64,000 nucleotides of DNA from Peribacillus loiseleuriae (GCF_001183985.1 NZ_LFZW01000001.1:1829812-1893811), one strand, 5' to 3'; shown: positions 51,087-59,610, counted from the first letter of the stretch. Notes: generated by a model from the letters alone, not told the origin. Numbers and translations: made by a program.

Positions 51087-51746
51087 CTACGAATAGTCAA
51101 TATAATGCTGCTGATGGGGTGGATATTGTTGATAATACGCTTCGGTTGCATACCTTTGGTTGTCGTAATGATTTATATACCGTGGATGATGCTGTGAAGT
51201 GTTGTCGTGGGCTCTGTTGCAGGTATTAGGTGGGCCAATATATGTTGTGGGTTTAACTGGTGCAACTGCTTTTTTCCATTGATTTTCATCGATGCAATAA
51301 GTATGCGACATGACGTTTGCAGGAGTAAATTTTAAGATGTCAGAACCTAGAATAACTTCTGGAGTTGGTGCATCAAAAATTGCCAAAAGATGTGTTTCAT
51401 CAACTGTAGCTACTTCATAATGCCACCAACCTTGTGGAACATTTGCCACTTGTCCTGGTGTAATGGTGTAATTGAGAAGCTGTTTTGTGAATGGGTTCAG
51501 TATCGATACAATAGCAGCACCAGTAATACAATAGACTAACTCAGCTGCATTTTGGTGATAGTGCGGTTCTACGAAATTATTAGCACTTAGGAAAATGTCT
51601 AGCAGAGACACATTTTCCAATGTATTCAACTGTTGCACACCTAATACGTTAATATAGTTGTTGTTATCTTTTTTGAACAAGGGACTTTTATTTACATCAA
51701 AAGTGTATTGAGTTGATGGAGAATTGTAATCCATATATGAAACCAT
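51087..51746 (-). CDS. Cupin-domain protein
   Basis: 219 aa. Central cupin (about 25-140): 'NNFVEPHYHQNAAELVYCITGAAIVSIL' is motif 1 (HxHx4E-like: H63, H65, E70) and 'PQGWWHYEVATVDETHLLAIFDAP' motif 2 (His). Metal site likely intact. The C-terminal 50 residues are rich in His, Tyr, Gln and Asn ('QHHPRYINHYDNQRY', 'QYPPHQQHY'), as in spore-coat or outer-layer proteins. GAGGGGAA before ATG. Possibly a spore surface cupin; the substrate is unknown. Confidence 0.75.
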   Translation of the reverse strand: MVSYMDYNSPSTQYTFDVNKSPLFKKDNNNYINVLGVQQLNTLENVSLLDIFLSANNFVEPHYHQNAAELVYCITGAAIVSILNPFTKQLLNYTITPGQVANVPQGWWHYEVATVDETHLLAIFDAPTPEVILGSDILKFTPANVMSHTYCIDENQWKKAVAPVKPTTYIGPPNTCNRAHDNTSQHHPRYINHYDNQRYATEAYYQQYPPHQQHYIDYS

Positions 51747-51945
51747 AAAATTTTGTTCCCCTCTTTACATTAGCTATAAAAACAAACCTTCTAGGCATGA
51801 TATGAACTTACATTTAATTTGGTGTGCGTAGTTATTAAAAACTTATTAGTACGCATTTTGAATAAACTTACAGTAAAATCATTCTTTTAATCGTTTGGAA
51901 ACTTAGTCCAATTGTAAAGTAGGAATAATGAAAATAACATCCCAT

Positions 51946-52317
51946 TTAAGGGATGCTACACACCGAAACAATTTTTTGTAACGTATATAAAATATTATCA
52001 AAATAGGGTTTTATAATAAAACCCTTAGCACCTAACTCTAACGATTCGTTTATTAGATACTGTTGACCTAGCGCAGAACACATAACTACTTTAGCTTGAG
52101 GATCTTTTTCTATAATACTTTTTAAAGCCTCTAATCCGTTCATACTAGGCATTGTAATATCCATTATAACGATATCAGGACGATAATAAACGTATTGCTC
52201 AACAGCTTCAAATCCGTTACTAGCCTCGCTAAGGACAAAGTAATCTTTACCGTTTATTAGCTTCCTTAGTATAGTTCGCATGAATTTAGAATCGTCAACA
52301 AGTAGAACTGATTTAAT
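51946..52317 (-). CDS. CheY-like single-domain response regulator under c-di-GMP riboswitch
   Basis: Receiver domain: 'IKSVLLVDDSKFMRTILRKL' (acidic pair), phospho-acceptor D53 in 'PDIVIMDITMPSMNGLEAL', 'VVMCSALGQQ' (Ser/Thr switch) and 'AKGFIIKPY' (Lys). The first conserved residues lie before the first ATG (52281), so translation probably begins at ATT 52317, 8 nt after AGAAGG; from the ATG the domain would lack the acidic pair. No output domain: CheY or Spo0F class. Expression should follow the riboswitch upstream. Confidence 0.8.
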   Translation of the reverse strand: MKSVLLVDDSKFMRTILRKLINGKDYFVLSEASNGFEAVEQYVYYRPDIVIMDITMPSMNGLEALKSIIEKDPQAKVVMCSALGQQYLINESLELGAKGFIIKPYFDNILYTLQKIVSVCSIP

Positions 52318-52342
52318 ATTGAAAACCTTCTTTCATTGTAAT

Positions 52343-52460
52343 AGGCAAATTTGAAAGAATGAATCAATAACAAGATTATATCTTGGGAACCCGGCTGTCA
52401 TGGTGGATGGAAACACTTTAGACCCGTGGCTTTGCGTCTTTTACTTTCGTAAAATTTGCC
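52343..52460 (-). ncRNA. Cyclic-di-GMP-I (GEMM) riboswitch 1
   Basis: Reverse strand: GGCAAATTTTACGAAAG, then GACGCAAAGCCACGGGTCTAA (as two adjoining blocks), then ACAGCCGGGTTCCC: the conserved GEMM-I P2/P3 core with the GAAA tetraloop. P1 5' strand GGCAAATTT (52460-52452) can also pair with AAATTTGCC (52351-52343) next to a hairpin (TTCTTTCA/TGAAAGAA) that hides the AGAAGG of the regulator gene. Confidence 0.88.
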
Positions 52461-52628
52461 TCATAGGTATATTATCACTGTTAAGTGTTTTGTTGAATAG
52501 TTCTAATTAACTACTTTGCGTTATATGTATCAATTAAGGCGAGCTAATCGGCAGAATGGACGTATTGCTATTGGCAATTCTTAGTTCGAATACACTATAG
52601 GTGATGAAACACATCTTTTATGATAACT

Positions 52629-52666
52629 TAAAAACTGTGTACCCTAATTACTCAGGATACACAGTT
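52629..52666. terminator. Hairpin, possible terminator
   Basis: 'aactgtgta'/'tacacagtt' stem with short T-run on the reverse strand. Confidence 0.5.
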
Positions 52667-52717
52667 ATCTAGTACTGTTTTTGAAGTTAGTGATTGCTAA
52701 AGTCCATTCAGTCAATA

Positions 52718-52969
52718 GGATCGACATCTTATAGCTATAATCTAAAGAATGAACTGGAAAGAGTAACTGATGCTAAAACAAGCGAAACTAATTATAAATA
52801 GGATAAGAATGGTAATTTGTTATTAATAACTAATGCATTAGATGCAAAAACTACCTATAATTACAATGGTCAAAACTTGTTAGAAAAAGAAGCGAAGGCA
52901 TTAATTGAGAAAAATGATAAGTTGGAATTGTTTCTTTGGTTTAAAAGTAAATTTAATACATGTATATAA
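52718..52969 (+). pseudogene. RHS/YD-repeat fragment fused to a 62-aa family tail
   Basis: 'STSYSYNLKNELERVTDAKTSETNYK', TAG, 'DKNGNLLLITNALDAKTTYNYNGQNLLEKEA' are two YD repeats of an RHS/WapA-type toxin shell. From about 52895 the sequence switches to 'LIEKNDKLELF', the tail of a 62-aa family gene. A deletion or recombination joint; non-functional. Confidence 0.65.
52943..52956 (+). repeat. SPbeta-type repeated element, copy 12
   Basis: AAAAGTAAATTTAA then TACATGTATATAATAG, in the same position relative to the family tail as copy 7 in block A. Confidence 0.55.
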
Positions 52970-53088
52970 TAGTAATATTAAAAGTGGATCAAGTGTGAAA
53001 ATTAAAAAAATAAAGTGGTGAGTGTATATGACATTATGGTACCATTTTAACCAAATAATAATGAAATCAAACAAAGGAGTATGTTGAT

Positions 53089-53277
53089 ATGAAAAAATTT
53101 ATCATCGAAGAAACTAAATTAAGTAAGGTTGCCGGAAAAAAGGTATATATCAAAGCTGATAGAACACAAACACTAAATTTTGACTATGCAGGCGTGTTCC
53201 CAGAGATTGATGCAAATAGCATGAAAGAAGAAAATGACAACCTTGAATTAATTGAAGTAATTGTGACTGTAGTGTAA
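53089..53277 (+). CDS. 62-aa paralogous family, member 3 (block B)
   Basis: 'MKKFIIEETKLSKVAGKKVYIKADRTQTLNFDYAGVFPEIDA...VTVV'. AAAGGAG site. Closest to member 1 (29095). Confidence 0.7.
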   Translation: MKKFIIEETKLSKVAGKKVYIKADRTQTLNFDYAGVFPEIDANSMKEENDNLELIEVIVTVV

Positions 53278-53440
53278 TTGTACATAAACTAAACAAATAA
53301 TATACAAATTATAACAATTGGAAAATAAGACTAAGAGTTTGTTTGATCGATCAAATGAGTAAAATTAATGAATATATAAATTACATGAAAAATATAAATA
53401 AGATAAGACAATATCTACAATACTGAAGGAGAATGAAGAG

Positions 53441-53581
53441 ATGCCTAATTATACAAAATTATTAACTGAAGCATTTGTTGCACTTGATAAATATGGAATA
53501 GTATTCGCAGAGACTAGTATGAGATCGAGATTAGAAAGGTATTATAAGAGTCTGGAGGAAGATGAATATGTATCTAATTGA
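53441..53581 (+). CDS. Small phage protein, block B copy (46 aa)
   Basis: GAAGGAGAAT then 'MPNYTKLLTEAFVALDKYGIVFAETSMRSRLERYYKSLEEDE...'. Paralogue of 30103-30255, with the same out-of-frame overlap with the next gene. Confidence 0.65.
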   Translation: MPNYTKLLTEAFVALDKYGIVFAETSMRSRLERYYKSLEEDEYVSN

Positions 53582-53690
53582 GTGGGGAGAAGCTGGAAAG
53601 ATTAAATGGTTTGTGGCCGAAGGATATATTGAACGTCTTGTATGTGAAGAAAGACTAGAGAATAGGGGTATTGAATTCAACAGTAGTTAG
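53568..53690 (+). CDS. Small phage protein, block B copy (40 aa)
   Basis: 'MYLIEWGEAGKIKWFVAEGYIERLVCEERLENRGIEFNSS'-type product, paralogue of 30233-30361. CTGGAGGAAG lies inside the upstream gene. Confidence 0.7.
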   Translation: MYLIEWGEAGKIKWFVAEGYIERLVCEERLENRGIEFNSS

Positions 53691-53786
53691 TTATAAAAAA
53701 AATTATTGAAATCTTAATTTTGATAAAAAGTGAACGCAATCAACGACATAACTAAGGAGGAATAAACATGGCTACAAAAACAAAGT

Positions 53787-54164
53787 TCGCGAGTTACCCC
53801 TAAAAGTGCTCTGGGACAAGCCATCAAATATTGCCGAAACCAGTGGCCGCGTCTAACAATGTTTTTACAGGACGGACGTTTGGATATCGATAATAATCGA
53901 AGTGAACGCGCTATCAAGCCCTTCGTAATCGGGCGAAAAAATTGGCTCTTCTCACAATCGATGAAAGGCGCAAAAGCGAGTGCAATTGTCTATATTATTG
54001 TGGAAACTGCCAAAGAAAATCAGCTAAATCCGCTGATTTACTTAACCCACGTATTTGAACAGTTGCCTTTAATCGATCTGAAGGATTCGGAAGCACTGGA
54101 TAAGCTCCTACCGTGGTCGAAGACCCTTCCGACAGATTGTTACGTTCCAAGTAAAACTAAATAA
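53787..54164 (+). pseudogene. IS66-family transposase C-terminal fragment
   Basis: 'QDGRLDIDNNRSERAIKPFVIGRKNWLFSQSMKGAKASAIVYIIVETAKENQLNP' is the end of the IS66 TnpC transposase (catalytic Glu region 'DNNRSERAIKP'). The first 75 percent is missing; its left end is joined to an 11-codon stub with a good RBS (53768-53803). No left inverted repeat remains. Confidence 0.8.
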
Positions 54165-54165
54165 A

Positions 54166-54214
54166 GCATATAATAAGCGCCTCCTGAAATGACAGGTAGG
54201 CGCTTATTATATGC
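54166..54214. terminator. Strong bidirectional hairpin at the IS66 fragment end
   Basis: Perfect 17-bp arms gcatataataagcgcct / aggcgcttattatatgc, with an inner cctg/cagg stem. Confidence 0.75.
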
Positions 54215-54321
54215 TTACTATCAAAATGTTTTTCATAAAGAGTGATAACAATAACCTTTAAGAAATTGGCAGCAACCTAAAGCTGGATGCTGTCATATGT
54301 TTTATATCGCTTTTAAAGAAT

Positions 54322-55500
54322 TCACCTTGTTCTTTCAAACAGTTCCCCCATTGGATCATCTAATTTTCGATAAACTAACGCAAGCAACATCGAAGGAATG
54401 GAACAAATAATCATCCCGATAAAGGCGTATCTTGGCTCGATTTCATACAAGTAACCGCCGAAAAACGTGAATATTGCTGTGCTCCAGCTAAGTGCCAGTG
54501 CTGAATACATGCCTTGTGCATTCGGAATCTGTACATGTGGAATATTTTTGATTAAGTATTTCATAAAAGCATAATGCCCCATCGCAAAAGAGAAGGCATG
54601 TAATGTTTGAGAGATACAGAAAACAATAATATTTGGAAAGGAAAATACTAGTATCCAACGCACGGTTGAACCAAGTGCCGCAAGGGTCAGTAAGGAACCA
54701 ACAGAAAATTTATGAAAGCGCCGATCTGCTATTAAAAAGAAAGTGATTTCTGCGATCACAGCAATATTAAGAATCACTCCAATTAAATATTTGGGTGCAT
54801 AGATTTCTTGTAAAAAGATATAGCCATAGCTGTAATAAGAAGCGTGTGCCGCTTGCAGTAAAATTACAATAACGAGCACCACACCAAAGTGTTTAATGCG
54901 AAATAATTGTAGCATGTCGACTCTTTTGGTTTGATTCGCTGATGGCTTTTTATTTAAAACATCAGGAGTGGGCATAAAATTAAGACACACGAATACAAAC
55001 GTGCCGAGTAGCAGAGCCCATAAAATCACTTCATCTCCAAATGCCCCTGTAAAGACAGTTAAAACCATGCCGGAAATAACAAAGCCAATGGATCCCCACG
55101 AACGGCTCTTCCCGTAATGTCTCAATTGCTTACTTTGAGAAAGGACGCCAGCAACGCTATCTAACGTAGGCATCAATGCTGGATAAAATAAATGCAAAAG
55201 TAATGTTGTCACCAGTAAGCTAGTAAAAGATTTTGCCGGAATATAACATAGAATGGAGAGTAGCGTGCCGATTGCCATCCCTTTTATTAAGGTTTTACTA
55301 CTAAATTTCCTTGATAAATAAGGAAATACTAATAATGTAGAAATGCCTCTTACAACCAACCCTAAACTCATAATCAAACTAGCTTGTGAAACTGAAATTC
55401 CTTTTGTATAGATCATCCACCCTGTCCAAAAGGGTAGAAAAACACCCCATGTTATAAAAAAACTAAAAAACTGTCTGCTCATCCAGCGTTGTGAATTCAT
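54322..55500 (-). CDS. MFS transporter, HcaT/phenylpropionate-permease-like
   Basis: 392 aa, about 12 TM helices. Start 'MNSQRWMSRQFFSFFITWGVFLPFWTGWM' and the loop 'YGKSRSWGSIGFVISG' (R-x-W-G-S-x-G-F) are typical for the MFS_1-like/PPP (3-phenylpropionic acid, LacY-like) family. Substrate unknown. Divergent from a YeiL-type regulator with a palindrome between, so probably controlled by it. Confidence 0.8.
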   Translation of the reverse strand: MNSQRWMSRQFFSFFITWGVFLPFWTGWMIYTKGISVSQASLIMSLGLVVRGISTLLVFPYLSRKFSSKTLIKGMAIGTLLSILCYIPAKSFTSLLVTTLLLHLFYPALMPTLDSVAGVLSQSKQLRHYGKSRSWGSIGFVISGMVLTVFTGAFGDEVILWALLLGTFVFVCLNFMPTPDVLNKKPSANQTKRVDMLQLFRIKHFGVVLVIVILLQAAHASYYSYGYIFLQEIYAPKYLIGVILNIAVIAEITFFLIADRRFHKFSVGSLLTLAALGSTVRWILVFSFPNIIVFCISQTLHAFSFAMGHYAFMKYLIKNIPHVQIPNAQGMYSALALSWSTAIFTFFGGYLYEIEPRYAFIGMIICSIPSMLLALVYRKLDDPMGELFERTR

Positions 55501-55546
55501 TTTATTCCCCCCAATGTTTGCATAATATCATGGAGATACGTACAAT

Positions 55547-55566
55547 AATATGAGAAATCTCATATT
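55547..55566. promoter_or_regulatory. Palindromic operator between MFS and YeiL-like genes
   Basis: AATATGAG-AAAT-CTCATATT, perfect 8-bp arms, 14 bp before the regulator start. Candidate autoregulatory Crp/Fnr-type site. Confidence 0.65.
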
Positions 55567-55579
55567 GCAGGGGGATATT

Positions 55580-56251
55580 ATGGAAATTTACAAAGGTGAG
55601 AAAAGGCAGCGTTATTTGGAGGATTATTCGATTGGGTATTTATTTTCTTTTCCAATTGAAGAGTTTATAGAAGTGCATAAATATAAACGCGATGAATGGA
55701 TCATTCAAGAAGGTATGCGACCGGATTATTTATTTTATGTAATAGAAGGAAAAGCAAAAATTTATGTAACACATCAAAACGGAAAAGTTTCCCTACTAAA
55801 TTTTATTAAGGCGAAGGATTATATTGGAGAAATGGAATTATTAAATCAGATTTACTATTCAAAAGGGATTCAAACCTCCACCGAGACCATTTGCTTTGCA
55901 ATTCCTTTTCAATCCTACCGGATACAAATTCTGGAAGATGCGACTTTTCTTCGTGAACTAACCAAATTTTTAAGTATAAAAGCAACACAAATGGCTGCAA
56001 AGTATTCACAAAGTCTGGCATTCCCGCTTGAAAACCGACTAGCAGATTTTATATTGCAAACTGTTGATGAAGATATATATAGGGAAAAGCATGTAACGGT
56101 TTGTGATTTTCTAGGTGTATCCTATCGGCACTTATTGCATGTATTTGCACAATTTTGTGATAAAGGTTATTTGAAAAAGGAAGGACATCAGTATCGAATT
56201 CAGCAGCATAATAAATTAAATGAGCTTTCAATGAAATTGAAGAATGAATAA
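55580..56251 (+). CDS. yeiL: YeiL-like Crp/Fnr-family regulator
   Basis: 223 aa from ATG 55580 (GGGGG upstream). cNMP-binding-like barrel (about 15-125: 'EWIIQEGMRPDYLFYVIEGKAKIYV', 'AKDYIGEMELLNQ') and a C-terminal HTH ('VTVCDFLGVSYRHLLHVFAQFCDKGYLKKEG'). This build and 'YxxGEMEL'-like block match YeiL of enterobacteria and Bacillus relatives. No Fe-S Cys cluster is evident. Likely regulates the divergent transporter. Confidence 0.8.
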   Translation: MEIYKGEKRQRYLEDYSIGYLFSFPIEEFIEVHKYKRDEWIIQEGMRPDYLFYVIEGKAKIYVTHQNGKVSLLNFIKAKDYIGEMELLNQIYYSKGIQTSTETICFAIPFQSYRIQILEDATFLRELTKFLSIKATQMAAKYSQSLAFPLENRLADFILQTVDEDIYREKHVTVCDFLGVSYRHLLHVFAQFCDKGYLKKEGHQYRIQQHNKLNELSMKLKNE

Positions 56252-56531
56252 CTGATCTTTTACGGTTGTTTCTGCTCCTTCAATTCAAGATAAATAGACA
56301 AAACCGCCGCTTAAAAAGGTGGAGTGAACCGTATCATAAGTAAATGCGGTTTGTATAAGACTATACGGCTAGGTTATTTAGTTAGGTAGTTTTTCTTCAT
56401 GAGAAAAAAGTACATTAAAACATATATAAGTAAGCGTCAAATAGCTGAATAGACTTATAAAAACAGAATTTTATCAGATTGGGCTTATATTGGAAAGGAT
56501 AGTTTGCTGATCCAAACTGACATGGTAGTAA
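56252..56531. other. Intergenic region
   Basis: No gene. Its right part (56440-56531) is similar to the region downstream of the zinc-ribbon gene in block A (30740-30830), including 'aatctgacatgg' / 'aaactgacatgg'. Confidence 0.4.
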
Positions 56532-56706
56532 CTAAATAGTCTTCTTCATACCGCAATTACGACATTTATGCAGGAATAGACCATTCTTTATCGAAGAATT
56601 AAAATGAGCCTTCTGGCAGAAATCGCATTTTCCCGAGTGGATGTCTGGTATTTTTTTTACAGGTGTACGTTTTAGTTAAATTAATTTCAATATTTTCACT
56701 GGACAG
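56532..56706 (-). pseudogene. Zinc-ribbon protein, block B copy, frameshifted
   Basis: Homologue of 30830-31003: 'ENIEINLTKTYTC', a shift in the A8 run near 56650, then 'IPDIHSGKCDFCQKAHFNSSIKNGLFLHKCRNCGMKKTI'. The start codon is also altered (CTG at the expected place). Confidence 0.65.
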
Positions 56707-56783
56707 TTAAAACACCCCGTAATTAATTACAACGTTTCCTAATATATCAAATTGGGAATAGGAGATCGAAAGAAGAGGATATA

Positions 56784-56996
56784 ATAAATGTCGAAATCAC
56801 AAATATTTTTTACATAAGAGATATAACTGGATGCAGCATCATTACTGAATTTTCAGCGTTGCCAATTGAAACCTTTGAAACAGAACATCAAGCAAGTGAT
56901 TTTATCAATGGCTATTTAGAGGGTGAAGTATGTAATGAAGCCGGTAGAAAAGGCGAATTATTCAGAAGCTTCATTGCTATTTTTACATGCTTGTAG
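56784..56996 (+). pseudogene. Small gene without start codon
   Basis: 71 codons open ('DITGCSIITEFSALPIETFETEHQASDFINGYLEGEV'), AAGAAGAGGA upstream but ATA where ATG is expected. At its end another frame encodes a lipobox-like 'LLFLHACSGKSEE', so it overlaps a broken lipoprotein start. Confidence 0.4.
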
Positions 56997-57077
56997 CGGG
57001 AAATCTGAAGAGGCAAATTCAGAAGATAAAATAAATAAGAATTAATTAAACAAGAAGAAACAACTAAAGTAACTGAA

Positions 57078-57485
57078 GTGGAAAAAACTGAACCTAATAA
57101 AACTAAAAATCTAAAAGAATATCTCATCTTTGACGAATGTAATGCAATGTTTAAGCAAGATCCAGAAGAGACTCAATATCCAAACGGTAAGTATCAGTTA
57201 AAGGGCGGGGCAATGGTTAATGCTGCTAGTTTTAATTATGAAGCAAGTGATGTATTCGATTATGCAACAGTAATTTTTTATGAAGGTAAACTAGCACACT
57301 TACAACTTGATACTGAGTCATCTGTTGAAGATATTGAAAAAAGGCTTAGCATTTCTTTTCATACCGCAATTGTTGAGCCTTATAAGTTTGGTAGCGGTTA
57401 TGAAGTTATTTTCAATGAAACTTTTGCTGACGAAAATATTGCAATATTACCTAATGAAAGGGATGAATTAAAAGTAGTTAAATGA
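57078..57485 (+). pseudogene. Lipoprotein body lacking its signal peptide
   Basis: GTG-started frame of 135 aa ('LKEYLIFDECNAMFKQDPEETQYPNGKYQLKGGAMVNAASFNYEASDVFDYA'). In a different frame just upstream (56965-57045) lies 'LLFLHACSGKSEEANSED', a signal peptide with lipobox HAC. One frameshift near 57040 separates them, so this was one secreted lipoprotein of about 165 aa. No RBS at the GTG. Confidence 0.5.
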
Positions 57486-57681
57486 TCTTAGTACGTTAAA
57501 GGAAATTAACCTGAACTGATTTGGAAATTAGTAAAATGAAATTTAAGTATTATAAGAATCAATAGATAATATGAACGAGATTCAAAGTGCATTAAATAGG
57601 GTAGCTCAGATAATAGGATCAATAGTAAAATACTTAAAAAAGAAAAAACTGAACCTAATTTATTCGAGGATGTGATAATTA

Positions 57682-58017
57682 TTGCTTTTACTGACACTAT
57701 GGTTTTTATTCCTAGTATCAGGTCTATTCTATATGCCAAAAAGAGAAGTCCAATTGAATTTCATAAACAATAAAATCTCATTATGGTTTTACATAATAGA
57801 AGGAGTATGGGCATTTATTACAATATTTTATATTCCTATTATCTCGAACATAATACTAGAAAGTGCGATTATTAGTGGATTGGTTGATTCGGAAAAGGAT
57901 GCTTCTACTGTAATAATAGTTGTGAGTGTGATACTTTTTACAATTGCTTATATAATTTATTATAAAAGATTGGGTTATTTTAAAGAAAGGTACAAAAAAC
58001 AAGATTTAAATAGTTAA
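57682..58017 (+). CDS. Three-TM membrane protein (111 aa)
   Basis: TM helices at about 2-17, 36-58 and 76-96, basic C-terminus 'YKRLGYFKERYKKQD'. TTG start with GAGGATGTG upstream. No family recognised. The 57571-57675 frame before it is weak and not called. Confidence 0.5.
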   Translation: MLLLTLWFLFLVSGLFYMPKREVQLNFINNKISLWFYIIEGVWAFITIFYIPIISNIILESAIISGLVDSEKDASTVIIVVSVILFTIAYIIYYKRLGYFKERYKKQDLNS

Positions 58018-58068
58018 GCAGGATGAAATCTTAGGTTTATTGTACAATATACATTGGAGAGCGAATTA

Positions 58069-58281
58069 ATGAAAAATATAGGTCTAATCATTCAAGAAAG
58101 AAGAAAACAACTAAATATTTCTCAGATTGGTGATATCTTAAGCTTAGATATATTTAATGATAGTAGTGAAATTGTAGAGAAGTGGCAACCTGGAATTGAT
58201 ATGTTTGAAGATATCGAAGTTTCGCCTGATGATATAATGCTGCTAAAGGAATTTCTCACACAAGTTAAGCAAATAAGATAA
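58069..58281 (+). pseudogene. XRE regulator with helix-turn-helix deleted (block B)
   Basis: 'MKNIGLIIQERRKQLNIS' aligns with the start and 'EVSPDDIMLLKEFLTQVKQIR' with the end ('NISPDEVLMLFNILRKLK') of the 103-aa regulator at 32149, but helices 2-4 of the DNA-binding domain are missing. In frame with a good RBS (GGAGAG), so a 70-aa product could be made. Confidence 0.6.
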
Positions 58282-58386
58282 TAAAAGAGGCATTTTAACA
58301 ATTTTTAAGGTAGGATATATTTACAAATAGGGTTATTAGATCCTAGTATTTATACTACTTTAATTAAAGTAGGGGAGTTTTAATTA

Positions 58387-59073
58387 ATGAATGCAATAAT
58401 ATTTGACCTGGAGCTAAATAAGACATTTAGAAAAGGTCAATCTACTAGCATAGTTGAGATAGGTGCGGTAAAAGTTAATTTAGACGATATGAAAGTGTTA
58501 GATACTTTTCAGGTATACGTTATGCCACATATAGGCATAAGAAATGCAACAATAAAAATGATAAAGATGAGTGAAACCGATATAAAGAATGCTGTAACAC
58601 CCAATAGTGCTTTATGTAAATTCATCGACTGGATAGGTGAAGACTACTTTCTGTGCTGCTGGGGAAATTCAGATAAATTATTTTTGATAAATGAATGCTC
58701 AAATGAAGATATCTCTTTAAAATGGTTAAAAAATTATAATGACATTCAACCGGGTATATCCAATGTACTTGTTAACCGAGACCAAATGAAACTAAAGGAT
58801 GCAATAAATCAATCAAATATTGAAGTGCAAGGGAATTTTCACAGTGGATTATATGATGCTATTCACACCGCAATGCTGATGATTAAGCACATAGATATAG
58901 TAAGACTTGACTTTAACTCTGCTGAATTTAATTATTCAATTAGATGCCCGCTATATAAACGTTGTAAAAATTGTTCAAATGAAAAATATTATACACAGTT
59001 TCAAATTATTAAAGAAAACAAAAGAGGCTCTACTTGCACAGAATGTGTATCAAGTTTACTATCAATTAATTAA
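58387..59073 (+). CDS. DEDDh 3'-5' exonuclease (KapD/ERI-like) with zinc ribbon
   Basis: 228 aa. ExoI 'IIFDLELN' (D7, E9), third acidic residue D96 in 'WGNSDKLFL', ExoIII 'HSGLYDAIHTA' (H152, D157): a complete DEDDh set. C-terminal zinc ribbon 'CKNC...CTEC' (about 195-222). Related to the KapD/ERI-1 family of RNA or ssDNA exonucleases. AAGTAGGGG before ATG. Could degrade host or phage RNA; target unknown. Confidence 0.85.
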   Translation: MNAIIFDLELNKTFRKGQSTSIVEIGAVKVNLDDMKVLDTFQVYVMPHIGIRNATIKMIKMSETDIKNAVTPNSALCKFIDWIGEDYFLCCWGNSDKLFLINECSNEDISLKWLKNYNDIQPGISNVLVNRDQMKLKDAINQSNIEVQGNFHSGLYDAIHTAMLMIKHIDIVRLDFNSAEFNYSIRCPLYKRCKNCSNEKYYTQFQIIKENKRGSTCTECVSSLLSIN

Positions 59074-59138
59074 GCATGAAAATTATGAGGGAAAGGGGCT
59101 GCATATTCAATATGAGAGTGTGCAGTTAAAATACATAT

Positions 59139-59152
59139 ATGAATAAAATTAT
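59139..59152 (+). repeat. SPbeta-type repeated element, weak copy
   Basis: ATGAATAAAATTAT, 21 bp before the 30-aa reading frame. Confidence 0.4.
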
Positions 59153-59172
59153 TGATAATAGGAGGATGTGTA

Positions 59173-59265
59173 ATGAGGAAATCCAATATATATAGTCTAT
59201 ATAATTTAAAACCGACAATTGAAGAACGTGTGACTGTGGGACATTGCTATACTGGAATAAAATAA
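59173..59265 (+). CDS. 30-aa small protein
   Basis: AATAGGAGGATGTG then 'MRKSNIYSLYNLKPTIEERVTVGHCYTGIK'. May be a truncated gene start. Confidence 0.4.
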   Translation: MRKSNIYSLYNLKPTIEERVTVGHCYTGIK

Positions 59266-59313
59266 AAATAGAAATAATTTACGGAATGAATTAATGAATG
59301 TACGATACAAATA

Positions 59314-59327
59314 ATAAATAAAATTAT
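59314..59327 (+). repeat. SPbeta-type repeated element, copy 13
   Basis: ATAAATAAAATTAT, upstream of the 59356 reading frame. Confidence 0.45.
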
Positions 59328-59355
59328 AGCTTGTTTATATAGGGATCTGGTTTTT

Positions 59356-59610
59356 GTGATTTTGAGAATTTATACTGGTAAGGTGGATAATGATGAATGG
59401 ATAGTTATTACTGACGATTTTATGGATTTAGTACGGGAAGAACAATAAGAGAATGAAGATGTGGTACTTGTGGATGAATTTTCACAGTTTAGGGAGCGAA
59501 AAGAGAAAAAGAAATTAGCTGATACGCGGACAAAGCACTATGAAGATATGTATAGTCATTATTGCATGCCGGAATATCAAGAAAGGAAGCAGAAGATTGA
59601 CAGAGATTGA
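59356..59610 (+). pseudogene. Small phage protein with ochre codon
   Basis: GTG-started frame 'VILRIYTGKVDNDEWIVITDDFMDLVREEQ', TAA at 59446, then in frame 'ENEDVVLVDEFSQFRERKEKKKLADTRTKHYEDMYSHY' to TGA 59610. One CAA-to-TAA change would explain it. It overlaps the next gene by 14 bp. Confidence 0.5.

Noticed and set aside
57571..57675. 34-codon forward frame
   Set aside because: No ribosome binding site and no homologue in block A.
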